A stretch of DNA of 64,000 nucleotides from Eutypa lata (Eukaryota > Ascomycota > Sordariomycetes > Xylariales > Diatrypaceae): the NCBI GenBank assembly GCA_022661535.1, contig JAKULF010000007.1:3472001-3536000 (forward strand), in the 5' to 3' direction. A model generated the notes under the pieces. The model was not told the DNA's origin, made no database searches, and was given only the letters and a program-made list of their open reading frames with translations. Numbering within the stretch: the stretch's first letter is position 1; each line of letters begins with the position of its first letter. Shown in pieces: positions 21,714 to 33,734 of this stretch. Made by a program: the position numbers and the translations under genes.

Positions 21714-24700
21714 ATGCAGTGCCTCTGCATCCTGGATCACAGGTCACGGCGCCAAATGATTGATGGGCAGCTAATGTGGTGATGTTTCCTCTCAAAGAAA
21801 TACATTACGAAAAATATACATATTCTACGTCACTTCGGACATTTCCTATGATACCAAATGCTTGTTTTACAACGGAGCTACCCCCCTTTTTAATGATGTA
21901 TGATGGCAACAAGAGTTTGGATATACCACTTCAGAAGAAACCTGGGCATTTTAGGCATTCGGGGGAATGCAGGCGAACTACAACGAAAATTGATACCCTT
22001 CAAAAGTGTATCCTATATATAAGGATAAACAATATAATTTTGACTTTGATAATGATTGACACTATTTTGTTACTTGGCGTGACTAGAAAATAAAGCTCTT
22101 CAGCTTATTACAATTAATCATAGATCGATATATTGAGGGATGCTCTGGGAATTCCAAACCGTTGGTTAATAGGTAGTTATCTTCAAGGTCCAACCATGTT
22201 CCAGCCACGATAAATCATTGGTAGCGAAAGGACCTCCCCAAGAATATGACCTCTTATATCTTAAAGTTGGGTTGCATCTCAAGTTCTATTACATCATATA
22301 GTAAATAGTAATTATAGCGATACTTTCGGCATATTAACAATACTCACTACGGAACACCTGTATCATGAAGTATATTCACGTTTAACTTCAGCTGGCGTCT
22401 CTAGGCCTACCAGCCATACCGAGCACTCTGAAGCCATCTCGGCTAGCTAAGAAACCAGATGTAATATTTTTTTCCTTTTCTTATACTATTAATAGGGCTG
22501 GCTAGTTTATATATATAGATATAATAGCAGAGCCACGACGTAAGGAATTGTGAGACCATACTCATGTATTCGCAAGGAGGAGCTTGAAGTGTTATATCTC
22601 CTTGCATCAAATCACTAGGTGTTGATATAATATTGGTATTGTAAACCTGAGAGATGGTAAGATAGATTTTCAAGCCCAGGTGCATTTTCAAGACGATATT
22701 AAAGAGGGTATTGTGACAGGAAAAGAGGAAACGATGGCGTAAGTTACACCACGTCCCGGGCGCATGGTACATCTGCATCCTGTTCCCTTGAAATATGTAT
22801 ATTATTTATGCAATTGTCCATGGCACACAATCGTTAAGTTGCTTCTTAACTGTAGACTTGGTTTAGCAACTTCATCTAAGTGGTAGCTTATATAAAACGA
22901 CACATGCGTAAGATATCTTCTCTGTGGTCATATATCATTAAGTCATTCCTGATTAGTTAATTCCTTACCTTGATGATTGAATTAGGCAATTTTAAATACT
23001 TAGGATTTATACATGAAGATCCTAGAGTCGATCACATATACCGCCTATCGGTAGCCATCCCGTGCCGATCAACGTTTAGGCTGACAATATTTCAAGCATC
23101 AATCTATACGTCAGACCCTACATAGGTCAAGGACGGCATGTCTGTTTTACTTTCCTCAACATCAACTATAGCATTCCTGAGTAGTCAGATGGGAATATTT
23201 TCTAACGGGGAATCATGTCCGGGTGGAAATTAAAACACACTAATAAGTAGTTGATATACCTACTATTTTTTACTGCACTACAGTGCATTGACTTATATAT
23301 GATGTGATGTATATTGAAACAAAATGATATAGCCTATAGCTTGACATATAACTTGAAGGATAAAGAGGCAGAAGGCATGTGAGATTGATGGCAGGATAGA
23401 GTTCTGACTGCGAACTGAACCAAACAAACGAGAATGGAAGCGGGTGGTACAATGTATAGTCATGATCATACCACATACGAAATGTCCAAGACTTCTCTAG
23501 AGCCCACGATTACTGACCTGATTCTATACGTGTATTGTTCTTTCTTACTGACGTAGTCCCCGGATACGTCCCTTTCGTCGCCTTGTAGTCCAGTTAGTCA
23601 TCCTTGGGGGCTGGATTTCTCAATTATCCCAAGCCTTGAACCTGTGGCTGATAGTTGATATATCTGCATACTTAACTGCATAAAGGTATGTATATAGTTA
23701 TAAAGGAATTTGTAGATATCACATAGTTTGTTCCTGCCAAGAAGTTTCCAGGTCATTCCCTGGCACCTACATATCATGTATACAAAGCTACGGGTTAAAA
23801 ATGACGAATGTTAGACGTGTATTGAAGTCACATTTTCATTGGCAGGCTTTTGGTTCGGTATTGCGTAACAGTCTCACAATGAAGTACGGCTAAACGGCAT
23901 GGAATAGAAATATCAAACCCGTATCACACAAGAAGTCTCCGGCTTTGTATATGCCTCAGCCATGTAATTACTTTGTACCGAACGGGTAGAGCCGTCCAAT
24001 TTTGTGGTATGCTGAATTCGAAAGTCTATGACAGCATCGGTGGGGACATGACGACGAGATGTGGCGTCAACGTAAGTAAAGCCCCATATATCCCTCAGTT
24101 CAAGAGCCACACACGCCTCACTACCAGCCACATGTGTGGCACATAATCCATAGAATTCCAAGCCCCGCAGTTAGCGTACCCACTGAAACTTTATCGCGTG
24201 GATCAAGGTGGATCAGGCGCGGGTGATCGCCAAGCTGTTGGACCTCAACTACTTCGTGAAGTACACACATACCAAGAATAGGTACATACGTAGACATATT
24301 AAAACTAGGCACATACAAGGTATGCATGAACTATAATCAAGTGCATCGTACATAAGGAATGGGCCTGGACTTCTCCAGATCTTTTCTTGGGACGAATGCC
24401 TAGCCTGAAAGTGGACGTCACCCATGTACGACTGGTCATATATGAATGCAGTAGCATGTAGAGGCTAGGTATTCAAGAGAAAATTGAGTACATGTACGTA
24501 TGACGCCAATCTACTGCCAACATTGTTTCACAGGTTTTACCAAGCAGCCTAGAAAAGCAGGTTGTCCAATAAATAATATCTAGCTACATGTATGTAATAC
24601 TTCCGGGAAGTTTCAACAAGGCAGCAAGGCAGGCTCGCCGCTCGGGGCCATTAGACAATACCGAAAGTTCAGGCAGGTAGGTACAGCCGCATTAAGGAGG

Positions 24701-25324
24701 TCGATGGTGAAGGTAAACCTACATATCAAGTGCCTACGTACTTCATACTTACCTAATAGTCAGCTTTATGAGCACACAATATACGTTTTGGCAAACGGAT
24801 GGTTTCCTAATGAATGTCATGACGCCATAATGAAGCAATATGAAGTCCCTGAAACAAACAAATGGCTTAGTATGTACCTTTTTCTTTTGTCTTATCCTTG
24901 CATGTGGCTGTCATCTTCGTGGGGGAAGCACGCCAACGCCGCCAACGGTATGAGACCCAATTCGGATGCAAGAATTAGGTGCGTTAGATCAAGGTTCTAT
25001 ACTTAGTAGTGGGTACTATGTACCTGTATAGGTAGACTTTTCATGTGTCCCGGCAGGGTGGAATACGAATGACATACAGCTATGGCGATTGCTATGATGA
25101 CGTCTACAAGCCCGATGAAAGCGGAATCCCTTAGAAGAACAGGCAAAAACAGACGGGTGTTATACTTCCCTGAGAAAACATATAAGGCTGTCCATCTGTC
25201 CACCTGTTCTGCTTCTTTCCTCAATCATTACCATTCATCAACAATCACTCTTATTGATACCCTAAACCAACAACTTCATAGTACTACCTAAACTTAACAC
25301 AACACAATCACAACATAAGCCAAT
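21714..25324. other. large gene-free spacer
   Basis: This is 3,611 bases without a gene I can support. Open frames are short, run in all six phases and lack codon bias. Composition is about even to AT-rich. Short TACCTA/TAGGTA motifs and small AT runs are frequent. The last 200 bases should be the promoter and leader of the hydrophilic-protein gene and contain a CA-rich stretch just before its ATG. Confidence 0.45.
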
Positions 25325-26332
25325 ATGTCTTCTATGATCAACAAAGTAAAGGATGCGGTGACTCCTGGACATAGCACCACCACCACGTCCGGAGCCCCTG
25401 AAGGCACACACGGCACACACACAAGCCGCACTGCCAACGCCGCCGACCCCCGTATCGACAGTGACAGAGATCACCGTGCGGCCCCAGGCACCACAGTCGG
25501 CGGTAGCCACGGCTACACATCCGGTGATAACTACACCCACTCCGGAGCGGGTACGACAACAACGGGGGCGACCGGCACACAAGGCCCCCACAGCAGCACC
25601 ACAGCCAACAAGCTCGATCCCCGGATCGACTCGGACCGCAGCGGCGCCACTTTCGGCAACACTGCTGGCGACCAATACGGCAGCGGTCGCGAGGGCCAGC
25701 ATGGCCCCCACGGCGGCCGCGTCGCAAACGCTGTCGATCCCCGAGTAGATAGCGACCGAGACGCTTCGAGAACTGTTGGTAACACCTATGGAAGCTCTGG
25801 AACTGCCGGTACTGGCACTGGCTACACACCTGCCAGCACCGGCGGCGCCTACGGCTCTAGCACCGGCACCCACGGCGCCACTGGTACTCATGGTACTACG
25901 GGCACTCATGGTACCACTGGTACCCATGTCCCGGGCACCCATGGCACTGCGGGTACTCATGGCACTACGGGTACCCATGTTCCGGGCACCCACGGCACCA
26001 CTGGTACCCACGGCACCACTGGTACCCATGGCACCACCGGTACTCACGGCACCACCGGTACTCACAACACTACTGGTACTCACGGCACCACCGGTACTCA
26101 CAACACTACTGGTACCCATGGCCCTGGCCCAGCTTCCAGCACAGCTGGACCCCACACATCGAACGTCGGCAACAAGGTCGACCCTCGCGTCGACAGCCGC
26201 CATGGTCCCGGCCCGGCTTCCAACACAGCTGGACCGCACTCTTCAAACATCGCCAACAAGCTCGACCCGAGAGTTGACAGCGATCTAGACGGCAGCAAGA
26301 CCTATGGTGGAAACAAGACGTACGGCGCATAG
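25325..26332 (+). CDS. repetitive hydrophilic (hydrophilin-like) protein
   Basis: One exon encodes 335 residues, nearly all Gly, Thr, His, Ser and Asp, without a signal peptide or membrane span. The N-terminus is MSSMINKVKDAV. Five copies of a module near ANKLDPRVDSDxD, usually preceded by GPHSS or a similar tetrad, occur at about residues 30-50, 90-105, 130-147, 275-290 and 300-320. Between them is an array of GTHGTT hexapeptides. Such Gly-rich, water-soluble composition resembles hydrophilins/LEA-like proteins that protect against desiccation or osmotic stress; this function is inference. The stop TAG (26330-26332) is followed in the same frame by further coding-like codons (next entry). 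DNA of the array is an 18-base repeat and is likely variable between strains. Confidence 0.8.
   Translation: MSSMINKVKDAVTPGHSTTTTSGAPEGTHGTHTSRTANAADPRIDSDRDHRAAPGTTVGGSHGYTSGDNYTHSGAGTTTTGATGTQGPHSSTTANKLDPRIDSDRSGATFGNTAGDQYGSGREGQHGPHGGRVANAVDPRVDSDRDASRTVGNTYGSSGTAGTGTGYTPASTGGAYGSSTGTHGATGTHGTTGTHGTTGTHVPGTHGTAGTHGTTGTHVPGTHGTTGTHGTTGTHGTTGTHGTTGTHNTTGTHGTTGTHNTTGTHGPGPASSTAGPHTSNVGNKVDPRVDSRHGPGPASNTAGPHSSNIANKLDPRVDSDLDGSKTYGGNKTYGA
25862..26120 (+). repeat. 18-base coding tandem array (GTHGTT)
   Basis: About a dozen imperfect 18-base units encode GTHGTT with variants GTHNTT and GTHVPG. Third-position changes show that the protein pattern is kept while the DNA drifts. Confidence 0.85.
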
Positions 26333-26561
26333 ATGAAGTGAGCCCTTAGCATAAGAAGGGTTGAATTATGCCCAGTTGCTAACTCACTTTCATAGAAACA
26401 CAAATACTGTCACCCGAGACCCGACCGATGCTGCCCAAGTACCTCCCTCTACACTTCGCAAGCACATCGGCGAACCGTCAATCGAGCATGATGACCACCA
26501 TCACGGTCGGGAGCGCAGGAACAGCGTGGCCACTGCGCAGGACAACTTTAGTGGAGTGTAA
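26333..26561 (+). CDS. candidate in-frame C-terminal extension after TAG
   Basis: Directly after the TAG stop of the hydrophilic protein, the same frame reads ATG AA, then a 58-base intron (26338-26395; donor GTGAGC, branch TTGCTAAC, acceptor TTTCATAG), then 55 codons to TAA at 26559-26561. The spliced reading begins MKNTNTVTRDPTDAAQVPPS, continues with a KHIGEPSIEHDD stretch, and ends DNFSGV. Codon use is coding-like and the intron keeps phase exactly. It could be a readthrough or RNA-edited extension, a nonsense mutation in an originally longer gene, a reinitiating second ORF, or a sequencing error. I cannot decide among these from sequence alone. Confidence 0.5.
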
Positions 26562-28606
26562 TGCAAAAAAAGCAGGTTGATGATTTATGACGGATGGGAT
26601 TTTAGATACCTCATGATTGTACACTAATAGTCTTTATGACCAATTGATGATCAGTATTACCATCAACTTTTCAGATGTTTTCTTATCACACTTGAATGAA
26701 TGTGTGATAATATGATCTTACTAAGCTACGTTCTCACAAGTTGTTGTCTCGATTTTGTTATCAGTGCAGCTTCAATAATTCAATAATGATATGTTAAGGA
26801 CTTGGAATCATAGGGGTCATTTCCACATTTCCAAAGATTGGCACCAGGTAGGGATGGAAATAATCCCTTGATCTCCACGAATCCGCACCAAACGCTCAAC
26901 GGTGACGTATGGAGTCATATCCCTTTATTTAACCCGTTGGCTCTAAGCCACAGCCTTGCCACACTTGCCCAACCCAATATACCAGAAACTCAATAAAATC
27001 AGTAAAACAAATCAACCATTTAGAGGCTCGTCATTGACACTTTGAATTTCAATCAGGGGTAAAACGATACTGTAAAGTATTTTTAACCAAGTTTCCAAAG
27101 CGAGTATCTATTATATGCGCATAAAAAGCGAGATGTTCCTCTCTTCTTTAATTCTATGAATAGCATAATTCTCCTTTATGGTTCGCACATTTTGGCCATA
27201 GTCTCATCGGAATTAATAGCGAGCATATCTTGGGAATTACAGCGAGAACACTTAACATAATGTAATATCCGTTGGGCAGATGTTATTTTTTATGAATTCT
27301 GAATTGCTATTTATAGAATACATCATTCGTCAATCGAATTCTTTGATCTTGATGCTAAGTGAATGGTGTTATAGATCTTCTTGGTCATTAAAGGGCTTAT
27401 TTCGACCTACTCCTTGCTGACAGCCTAGAGTTACCTAAATGTATATAGCCTTAAAGTGACACGTGGATCCTCGCTTATTTCTTTTTCCCCTTGAATTAGA
27501 ACTTTACTTGAAGCCTTGTGTGACGTATCTTACTTAAACCGGACACCAACTGGACCAATGAACTTTGGAGAACTTTTGTGAAGGTAAATTTATCGGTAAA
27601 AGCTGTAAAGCCTTGCTTAGCATGTCCATGAAATCGTAGTATCACAATCAATCCGGTGATAAGTCTTAGGGCCCCTTTGAGTAACAGTTGACTTGTGGTG
27701 CTTGTTCCCGTGGAAAAACTTCCCGTTTTACTATTAATTGCCACATTTACCTTCAATATATTCAGTTCAGTGATGAGACGATTTTAACTCTCTGCTCAAT
27801 GCCAGTTCTGACGCACTGATCACTTCTGAATATGAAGGAGTCAAATTATCCTGCAACGTGCAGTATACCTTCCCCTGACTTACACACATTCATATGCTTG
27901 TAGTTTGGTGTCCTAAGGGAGATAGATACTAACCCAGCAACATGAATTCAATATCGAAAGATGTCTATACGAGTGATAGACGGGGCTAAAGCGCGGGTCG
28001 AACGGCTTGTGGAACTTGAACACGGCCAACCTCACAAGCCCTCGCTACCACGAATCCTAGGACTGGGCATGCGGCTGCCGAGAGACCCATACTCCGACTG
28101 GCAGGTCCGGTAGGCGTTCCGGGGGACGATTATCCATCCCGTTAACTCCTTAGCCTGGTCTTGGGGCCAATGACCGGACATATGAAAACTAGGCAGAAGC
28201 AGCCTTCAACATTGAATACCAGGGCAACTCATGACTGACTGGATTCCCCTCCCTCGTGCTGCAATTAACCTCACAAACCTTTTGGATCGGGCGAGTGTGA
28301 TTGTACGGCTACACACCGCAGTGCCGTACTCGAGTATACGCGTATGTAGTCAAGCAAACGTGCTTCCTTCCTTCCTATCTATTTATTTGTCTTGTGTTCT
28401 GTTTCGGAAATCAGATCTCCATCCACACCCACTTCCACCATTCCCAACCCAACCCAACCAAACCCATCCTAACAAATAAATAAACAAACCCACTCTACCG
28501 AGAGATACACACCCACCAATCCACAACCGCTCAGAACTTGTGTTCGGCATCCTAACCAGAAGGAGAACACCACTACTACTAGAGCAACCGGGTATCCGCA
28601 GCCATC
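26562..28606. other. intergenic region before the MFS transporter gene
   Basis: This 2,045-base, AT-leaning spacer has a perfect hairpin at 26683-26710. Its last 200 bases are C/A-rich with CAACCCAACC-type repeats, as in a fungal 5' UTR. One 86-codon open frame on the minus strand (27496-27756) has no recognisable family. Confidence 0.45.
26683..26710. repeat. perfect 9-bp hairpin downstream of the hydrophilic-protein gene
   Basis: TTATCACAC and GTGTGATAA flank a 10-base loop, about 120 bases after the last possible stop codon. It may lie in the 3' UTR. Confidence 0.7.
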
Positions 28607-30409
28607 ATGTCGGAGGCCAGTGACACCACCATCGTCGCACAAGGCCATGGGGCTACGGAGCTCACCACCATCGTCATCACCAGCGAGGTCCCTGGTACTC
28701 CCGATCCGGCCCCAGGCCCGGCCCCTGGAACCTGGGATGCCGACCCCAAGAACCCCTACAACTGGCCCGGATGGAAGAAGAACCTGCAGCTTCTCATGAT
28801 TTCCTGGATCGCCTTCGTCGGGTAAGTTTTATTCTTTTTCTTTTCTTCACGGATGAAATCACATCTAGATACACGATAATTGCTGGCTGGCTGGCTTGAA
28901 ATCACGATCTCTTTTTATTGCTTTTTCATCAGTATCAAATCAAGAAAGCTAACCCCGGTCCCCAGATCCATCGGCACCTCGATCATCAGCCCCGCCCACG
29001 ACCAGCTCATGGCCGACTTCGACGTTTCCAGCACCGTAGCCTTCCTCCCGATCACCACCTACGTCTTGGCTCTTGGCCTTGGCCCTGTCCTCGGCGGTCC
29101 GCTCTCGGAGACCGCCGGTCGCCAGACCGTCTGGTACATGGCAGCTGTCTTCGGCGGCATCTTCACGCTCGGCTCTGGTCTCGTGCACAACTTCGCCGGT
29201 CTCTGCGTTCTGAGATTCTTCGCCGGTTTCTTCTACGGTCCTGGTCTTGCCGTCGGCGCCGGTGTGCTCTCTGAGGTGTACATGCCCATCGATCGAGGCA
29301 TGCCCGCAAGTCTGTACACGCTGAGCCCGTTTCTAGGTCCAGGTCTTGGGTGAGTTTAATTCTTCTTTTTTTCAGTTTGTGTGACAATTTTGATTCATGA
29401 TAGCTAATGATCTACGGGATAGCCCCGTCATCGGAGTGTTCCTGGTGTCTAGACACGGCTGGCGCTGGACGCAGTATGTTCAGGCCTTGTTCTCGCTCTT
29501 CAGCGTCCTCTTGGTCATGTTCACGGATGAGACTTACCAGCGGGCAATCCAGCGCCGACGCGCTAAGGAACTCGGCCTGGAGCAGCCCGGAAGACCCCCC
29601 CTCGGACCGGCCATGAAGGAGTTCATCACGATCACGCTCCTCCGCCCCCTGCACATGCTGGTCGCGGAGCCCATCGTCGGCTTCCTGTCGCTGTACGTCG
29701 CCTTCGTGTTCGGCATCCTCTTCATCTTCTTCGGCGTCTTCTTCTGGGTCTTCCAGTCGACCTACCACTTCACCTTCGAGCAGTCGGGCCTCGTGTTCCT
29801 CGCCATCGCCCTCGGCTGCGTCCTCGGCGTCGTCGTGGTCGGCCTCTGCAACGGGCTTTACTACGAGCGCGTGTCGCACAGGTTCCCACCCCACATGACC
29901 CCGCCCGAGTACAGACTCCTTCCCGCCATCATCGGAAGCCTCCTGCTCCCTAGCAGCCTGATCTGGTTCGCTATGACCGCCAAGGAGACGATCCACCCCG
30001 GTTGGCCCATCACCGCTATCGTCGTGTTCGGCGCGGGTAACATCTGCCTGTTCATCGGCGTCCTCCAGTACATGGGCGACGTCTACCACCGGACCAACGT
30101 TGCCAGTGCCGCTAGCGCCAATTCCCTCGCGCGGTACATCCTGGCAGCTACCTTCCCCTTGTTCTCACTTCAGAGTAAGTCCATTCATTGCATGGAACTG
30201 ATACCTAATCATACCAGAAGAATCCCCGTCTTTCAACGATGCATGCGTACTAACGAGATCCCGACACAGTGTACCAGAAAATGGGAGTCAAATGGGCGAC
30301 GGTGGTTCTCTTCCTCTTCGCCATGATGATGCTCCCTATCCCCGTGATATTGGTGGGTTGCGGCAAACGCCTGCGCCAGAGATCGAGCTATGAGACGGCC
30401 GCGTACTAG
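28607..30409 (+). CDS. MFS drug/polyamine transporter, DHA1 type
   Basis: Four exons (28607-28821, 28966-29349, 29423-30174, 30270-30409) give 496 residues. After an N-terminal cytosolic tail containing DPKNPYNWPGWKK, typical of fungal DHA1 transporters, twelve membrane spans follow with a central cytosolic loop (about RRRAKELGLEQPGRP). The span-2/3 motif appears as GGPLSETAGRQ, a DHA1 variant of GxLaDrxGRk, and motif C as LGPGLGPVIG in span 5. This group (Tpo1, Flr1 and relatives) exports polyamines, drugs and toxins by proton antiport at the plasma membrane. No biosynthetic cluster is next to it, so the substrate is open. The acceptor at 29422 was chosen because it restores GPGLGPVIG. Confidence 0.88.
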
Positions 30410-32145
30410 GAGCTTCTTGATGATCGTCAGTCGATGCGCTGGTATGTAGTAGGACCAGGAGGCATACGATTGGTTACCGAGACAAATTATTTTATGTAAG
30501 ATGGATGATGTTATGAGCTTTGCCAAAAGCTACGGCTCTGCTTAAATGTCACTTTGCTGTTGAAGAACAAAATACGGATTAGACTGCACTGTACATATCA
30601 GGTTTCTAGTGTAGATAAATTCCACAAAACAATGATCCTATTCTAAAGTAGAACGGTTCTGGAGCTTTCTGCAACGAGATGAATTGAGCAATGTGACTCG
30701 TCTCTGAAGTAATTCAAGATGTTAGGTTGGTGGGCATTATCGACATGAAAGCACTTGACATGTCAACCTTTAGCAGATCCTCCCACCTTTAATTCCTTTG
30801 TAATACGATCTAGGTACTAGTAACATTAAGGACTCTAGCCTTGAACTTTGCAAAACATCACATCTCAGACTGAAAATCCATCCTTGGCGGCCACAGATAT
30901 GAGACATGGTTGCCTAGCCTAGGCTTCGTCTAACACAACCACGGATGCTACACCTAGTAGTCTATTTTCACTACATTCCATATTTTTGGGGATCATACAG
31001 GACCAACTGCGAAAATCCCCCGAGAGGAGATTTTTACTACATGTCTCGCTATAGACTCATCCGTCATCTCGAAGAGTCGGGGAGTACGTCTACTGCCTCA
31101 CTTTCCCCGAGAACAATTAGCCACAACAGCCTTACGCCGCTATTATGTCCAATCGACTGATGACAGCGGAGGGGGGAAAACACGCGAGTGCCGAAAAATG
31201 ATACTATGTCCGGTAGCGAGATCCATGGTAGACCGAAAGGGTTTGAAGGGAACCAGCCACTCAGCCTCCCCATTTCGGAGGGAACTCCGGATAGGTAGGT
31301 CATAGTAAGCCAATAAGCAAAGCACGCCCGGCAGGCATCATGCAACACAAGGCTGACACGCCCACCACACTCCCGCAAAATATGACACAAACCTTACCCA
31401 TGGAGGTGGTTGCCCCCGAGGGGTAAGCGCCGTGAGAGTGGAACCAGAAGAAAAAGAAAGAAAAGAAGGCGGCACTCGAGTCGTGAAGGACTCGGGGGCC
31501 TCTCTCTACTGCATACCGGCAGCGGAACAAGATGCTTGGCACGACGCATATCGTTGCATTGGCTTACCTGCTTCGCTGAACTGCAGCTACTGCTACATTC
31601 CTGCCGGGAGAGGAGAGCCTTTACGCTATCTATATGCGTATGTGTTATGTCTGTGTGCTTTATTTGAAATGTAATAAATGAGAATTGGGTGGATCAGAAT
31701 GGCGGTTGTATTGTGACGGCGACGAAACCCATGCGATTCGCCCGCAGCAAAATGGGGCGGTGGAAGTGAGGCGGACTTGCAGGATTCTTGTACGCACCCA
31801 CTAGATGGCTCCGAGGAGAAGAGGGGGCTAAAGGCCAAACAGCCATGATGCACGAGTCGCAGCGGCAGGACTCGAGCCCTGCCCGCTTTAGCGGTGTGGG
31901 TATAAGTAATATAATGCAGGTTCGCCGAGTAGACGGTGTGCCAAGCCACCCAGGATTCGATTTGGCCCTGGAGAACGAAAGTGTATATATATATAAACAT
32001 ATATATGTGCTCGGCTCCATTATCAACAACATAAAAGAGGGGCCTTGTTCGTGCTGATCCTCGCCTCCCTACTGAAGAAGCTTCTCCCATGTTGTCCCAT
32101 TGATCTCAAGAAACCGCCAAACCCCCGACCGCTTGCTGCTCGAAG
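30410..32145. other. intergenic region, MFS gene to 135-residue gene
   Basis: This 1,736-base spacer is of ordinary composition. Near 31982-32010 it has an alternating TA run. Open frames here are short and compete in several phases. The last 100 bases lead into the next gene. No gene was found. Confidence 0.45.
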
Positions 32146-32670
32146 ATGTCGTCTTCCTCTCTGAACAGATATTGGATTCCGCAGATGGATATCAACAGGA
32201 AGGTCATCACCCAGGAGCTTCAGTATTATCTTGGGCCCGATGCCACTGTTCGACCATACACGCGAGAAGTACGATGATGAACACACGACGACTCTTTGGG
32301 CGACGACGCACTTACACATCCTTTTTATAGGGGGAAGACGGATTCTTGATCACGACCGCCGGTAGCTGCCTCACAGACGTGAGCAAAAACCCGTCTGTTC
32401 GTCCAAGAGAGTGTGCCGTTGACGTCTATTCAGGAGCAAATTGACGACATCTGCTTGAAGTCGAGGGAGATGTGGGAGAAGCAGGCAGCAGCCAGATCGC
32501 AGCAGCTCAGCCCCGACAAACCGTTGAAGCGTCCACTTCACCAACCAATACTGATGACGAAAGCACCTAGCGAATCCTCTTCCTCGAGGCATCAGGGTAG
32601 GGATCGCAGAGGGCATGGCTCTCGGCGACCATATGACGATAGACGGGGCGCCGATGCTCGCCGGAAATGA
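32146..32670 (+). CDS. conserved fungal protein of unknown function, 135 residues
   Basis: Three exons (32146-32268, 32331-32378, 32434-32670) all in phase 0 give 135 residues. Exon 1 carries RYWIPQMDINRKVITQELQY followed by YLGPDATVRPYTRE, exon 2 GEDGFLITTAGSCLTD, and exon 3 EQIDDICLKSREMWEKQAAA followed by a KPLKRPLHQPI box and a basic Arg-rich tail. I recognise this layout as a protein widespread in Pezizomycotina with no known role. The basic C-terminus could be a nuclear signal or bind nucleic acid, but that is inference. The first donor (GTACGA) is not consensus, but splicing there rejoins the conserved sequence exactly. Confidence 0.85.
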
Positions 32671-33734
32671 GGTACACCATAACCCTAAACGTGGCAATAT
32701 TTGCCACCATGCAGGTGTGCCAAAGCGACGCGAATCACGCGCATCTTTACAGTGGTGGAGTCCATCGGCCAAGACGAGCCGAAGGTGGTGTTTGAGGGTT
32801 TTGCAGAGTTCGGCGGCTGAACACCGCATGTAATCCACCAGTATGGGATTCCAAAATTGAGGTCTGTCAACAAGAAAGGCCATTGTCCAGCGAGGAGCTG
32901 CCAACTGTCCCCTGTGGGTACACAGAAATTAGAATCTGTCAAGTCAGTGGTCGTCTGCAGGAGCGCTTAACCAAAGTCGTTTTTGGGTGGTGTCTATGCC
33001 CGATTGGTTTGCAGAATGCATCTCACCAGCCCGCTTCCGTATAGCTCATGCAGAAAGCCGTCCGCATATGGACTTGTCGACGCGATTGGGTGCATATATA
33101 GCTCTAGACCATAATACAACCCTGCCTCTTCGAATTGATTCCATCATTCTTATGTAGGTGAAAGCGAGTTTGGTAGCTCCTGCAGAGCAGATCTCATAGG
33201 TTCCGTAGATTGCTGAGTCGTGATGAGCGATTGAATGTAACCCTCATTATTGGGAAACACAATACACACATGCTGAGTCGAGGATATCATGTCCTCTGAC
33301 CTGTACCAGGTGATGTGAATAGCTTTCGGAGTCGTCATCATGTACCAATTGATCAACATCCACCCTTTTGAGAGACCTACCCCCAACGATATCGCTTACC
33401 AAAACAGTACAAGCTATAGACCTGCGCTATTGAATAATTTCTCGGGTCCTAGTGATGTATGTGAGTTACAGTATCCTGAAAATGATAGTGTGTCGGTTTC
33501 AGCGCTTGGTCGGGGTATCTAGATTTTCCCATTCGGGACATTGCTGTTACTGTTGTGAAGGCAACTGCATGCCTCTCATCAAATATAGTGGTTTACGTCT
33601 TGAGGTAATGGCTGTCTTGGTTCCCACAGTGTTTGATCAGAGCCTCTGTGAGTATGAAGACATCTTGAAATAAGGCTTTGTCGGGGAGATAGTGACCTTG
33701 ACAGGTTCGCCAGCTTTAAGACCCGTTCACGGAT
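32671..33734. other. spacer between convergent 135-residue and Ten1 genes
   Basis: These 1,064 bases hold the two 3' ends. A 78-codon open frame on the minus strand (33150-33386) looks mildly coding-like, but I could not join it to any exon or family. Confidence 0.4.

Noticed and set aside
25262..26239. 325-codon minus-strand frame across the hydrophilic-protein gene
   Set aside because: Repeat DNA lacking stops on both strands explains it; the translation is a Ser/Gly/Thr/Met repeat with no family.
27496..27756. 86-codon minus-strand ORF
   Set aside because: No family resemblance, no neighbouring exons and no codon bias; it may be chance.
31848..31885. tRNA-like T-arm (GGCAGG..CCTGCC)
   Set aside because: The loop has 8 bases and no TTCRA core, and no acceptor or anticodon arms can be drawn around it.
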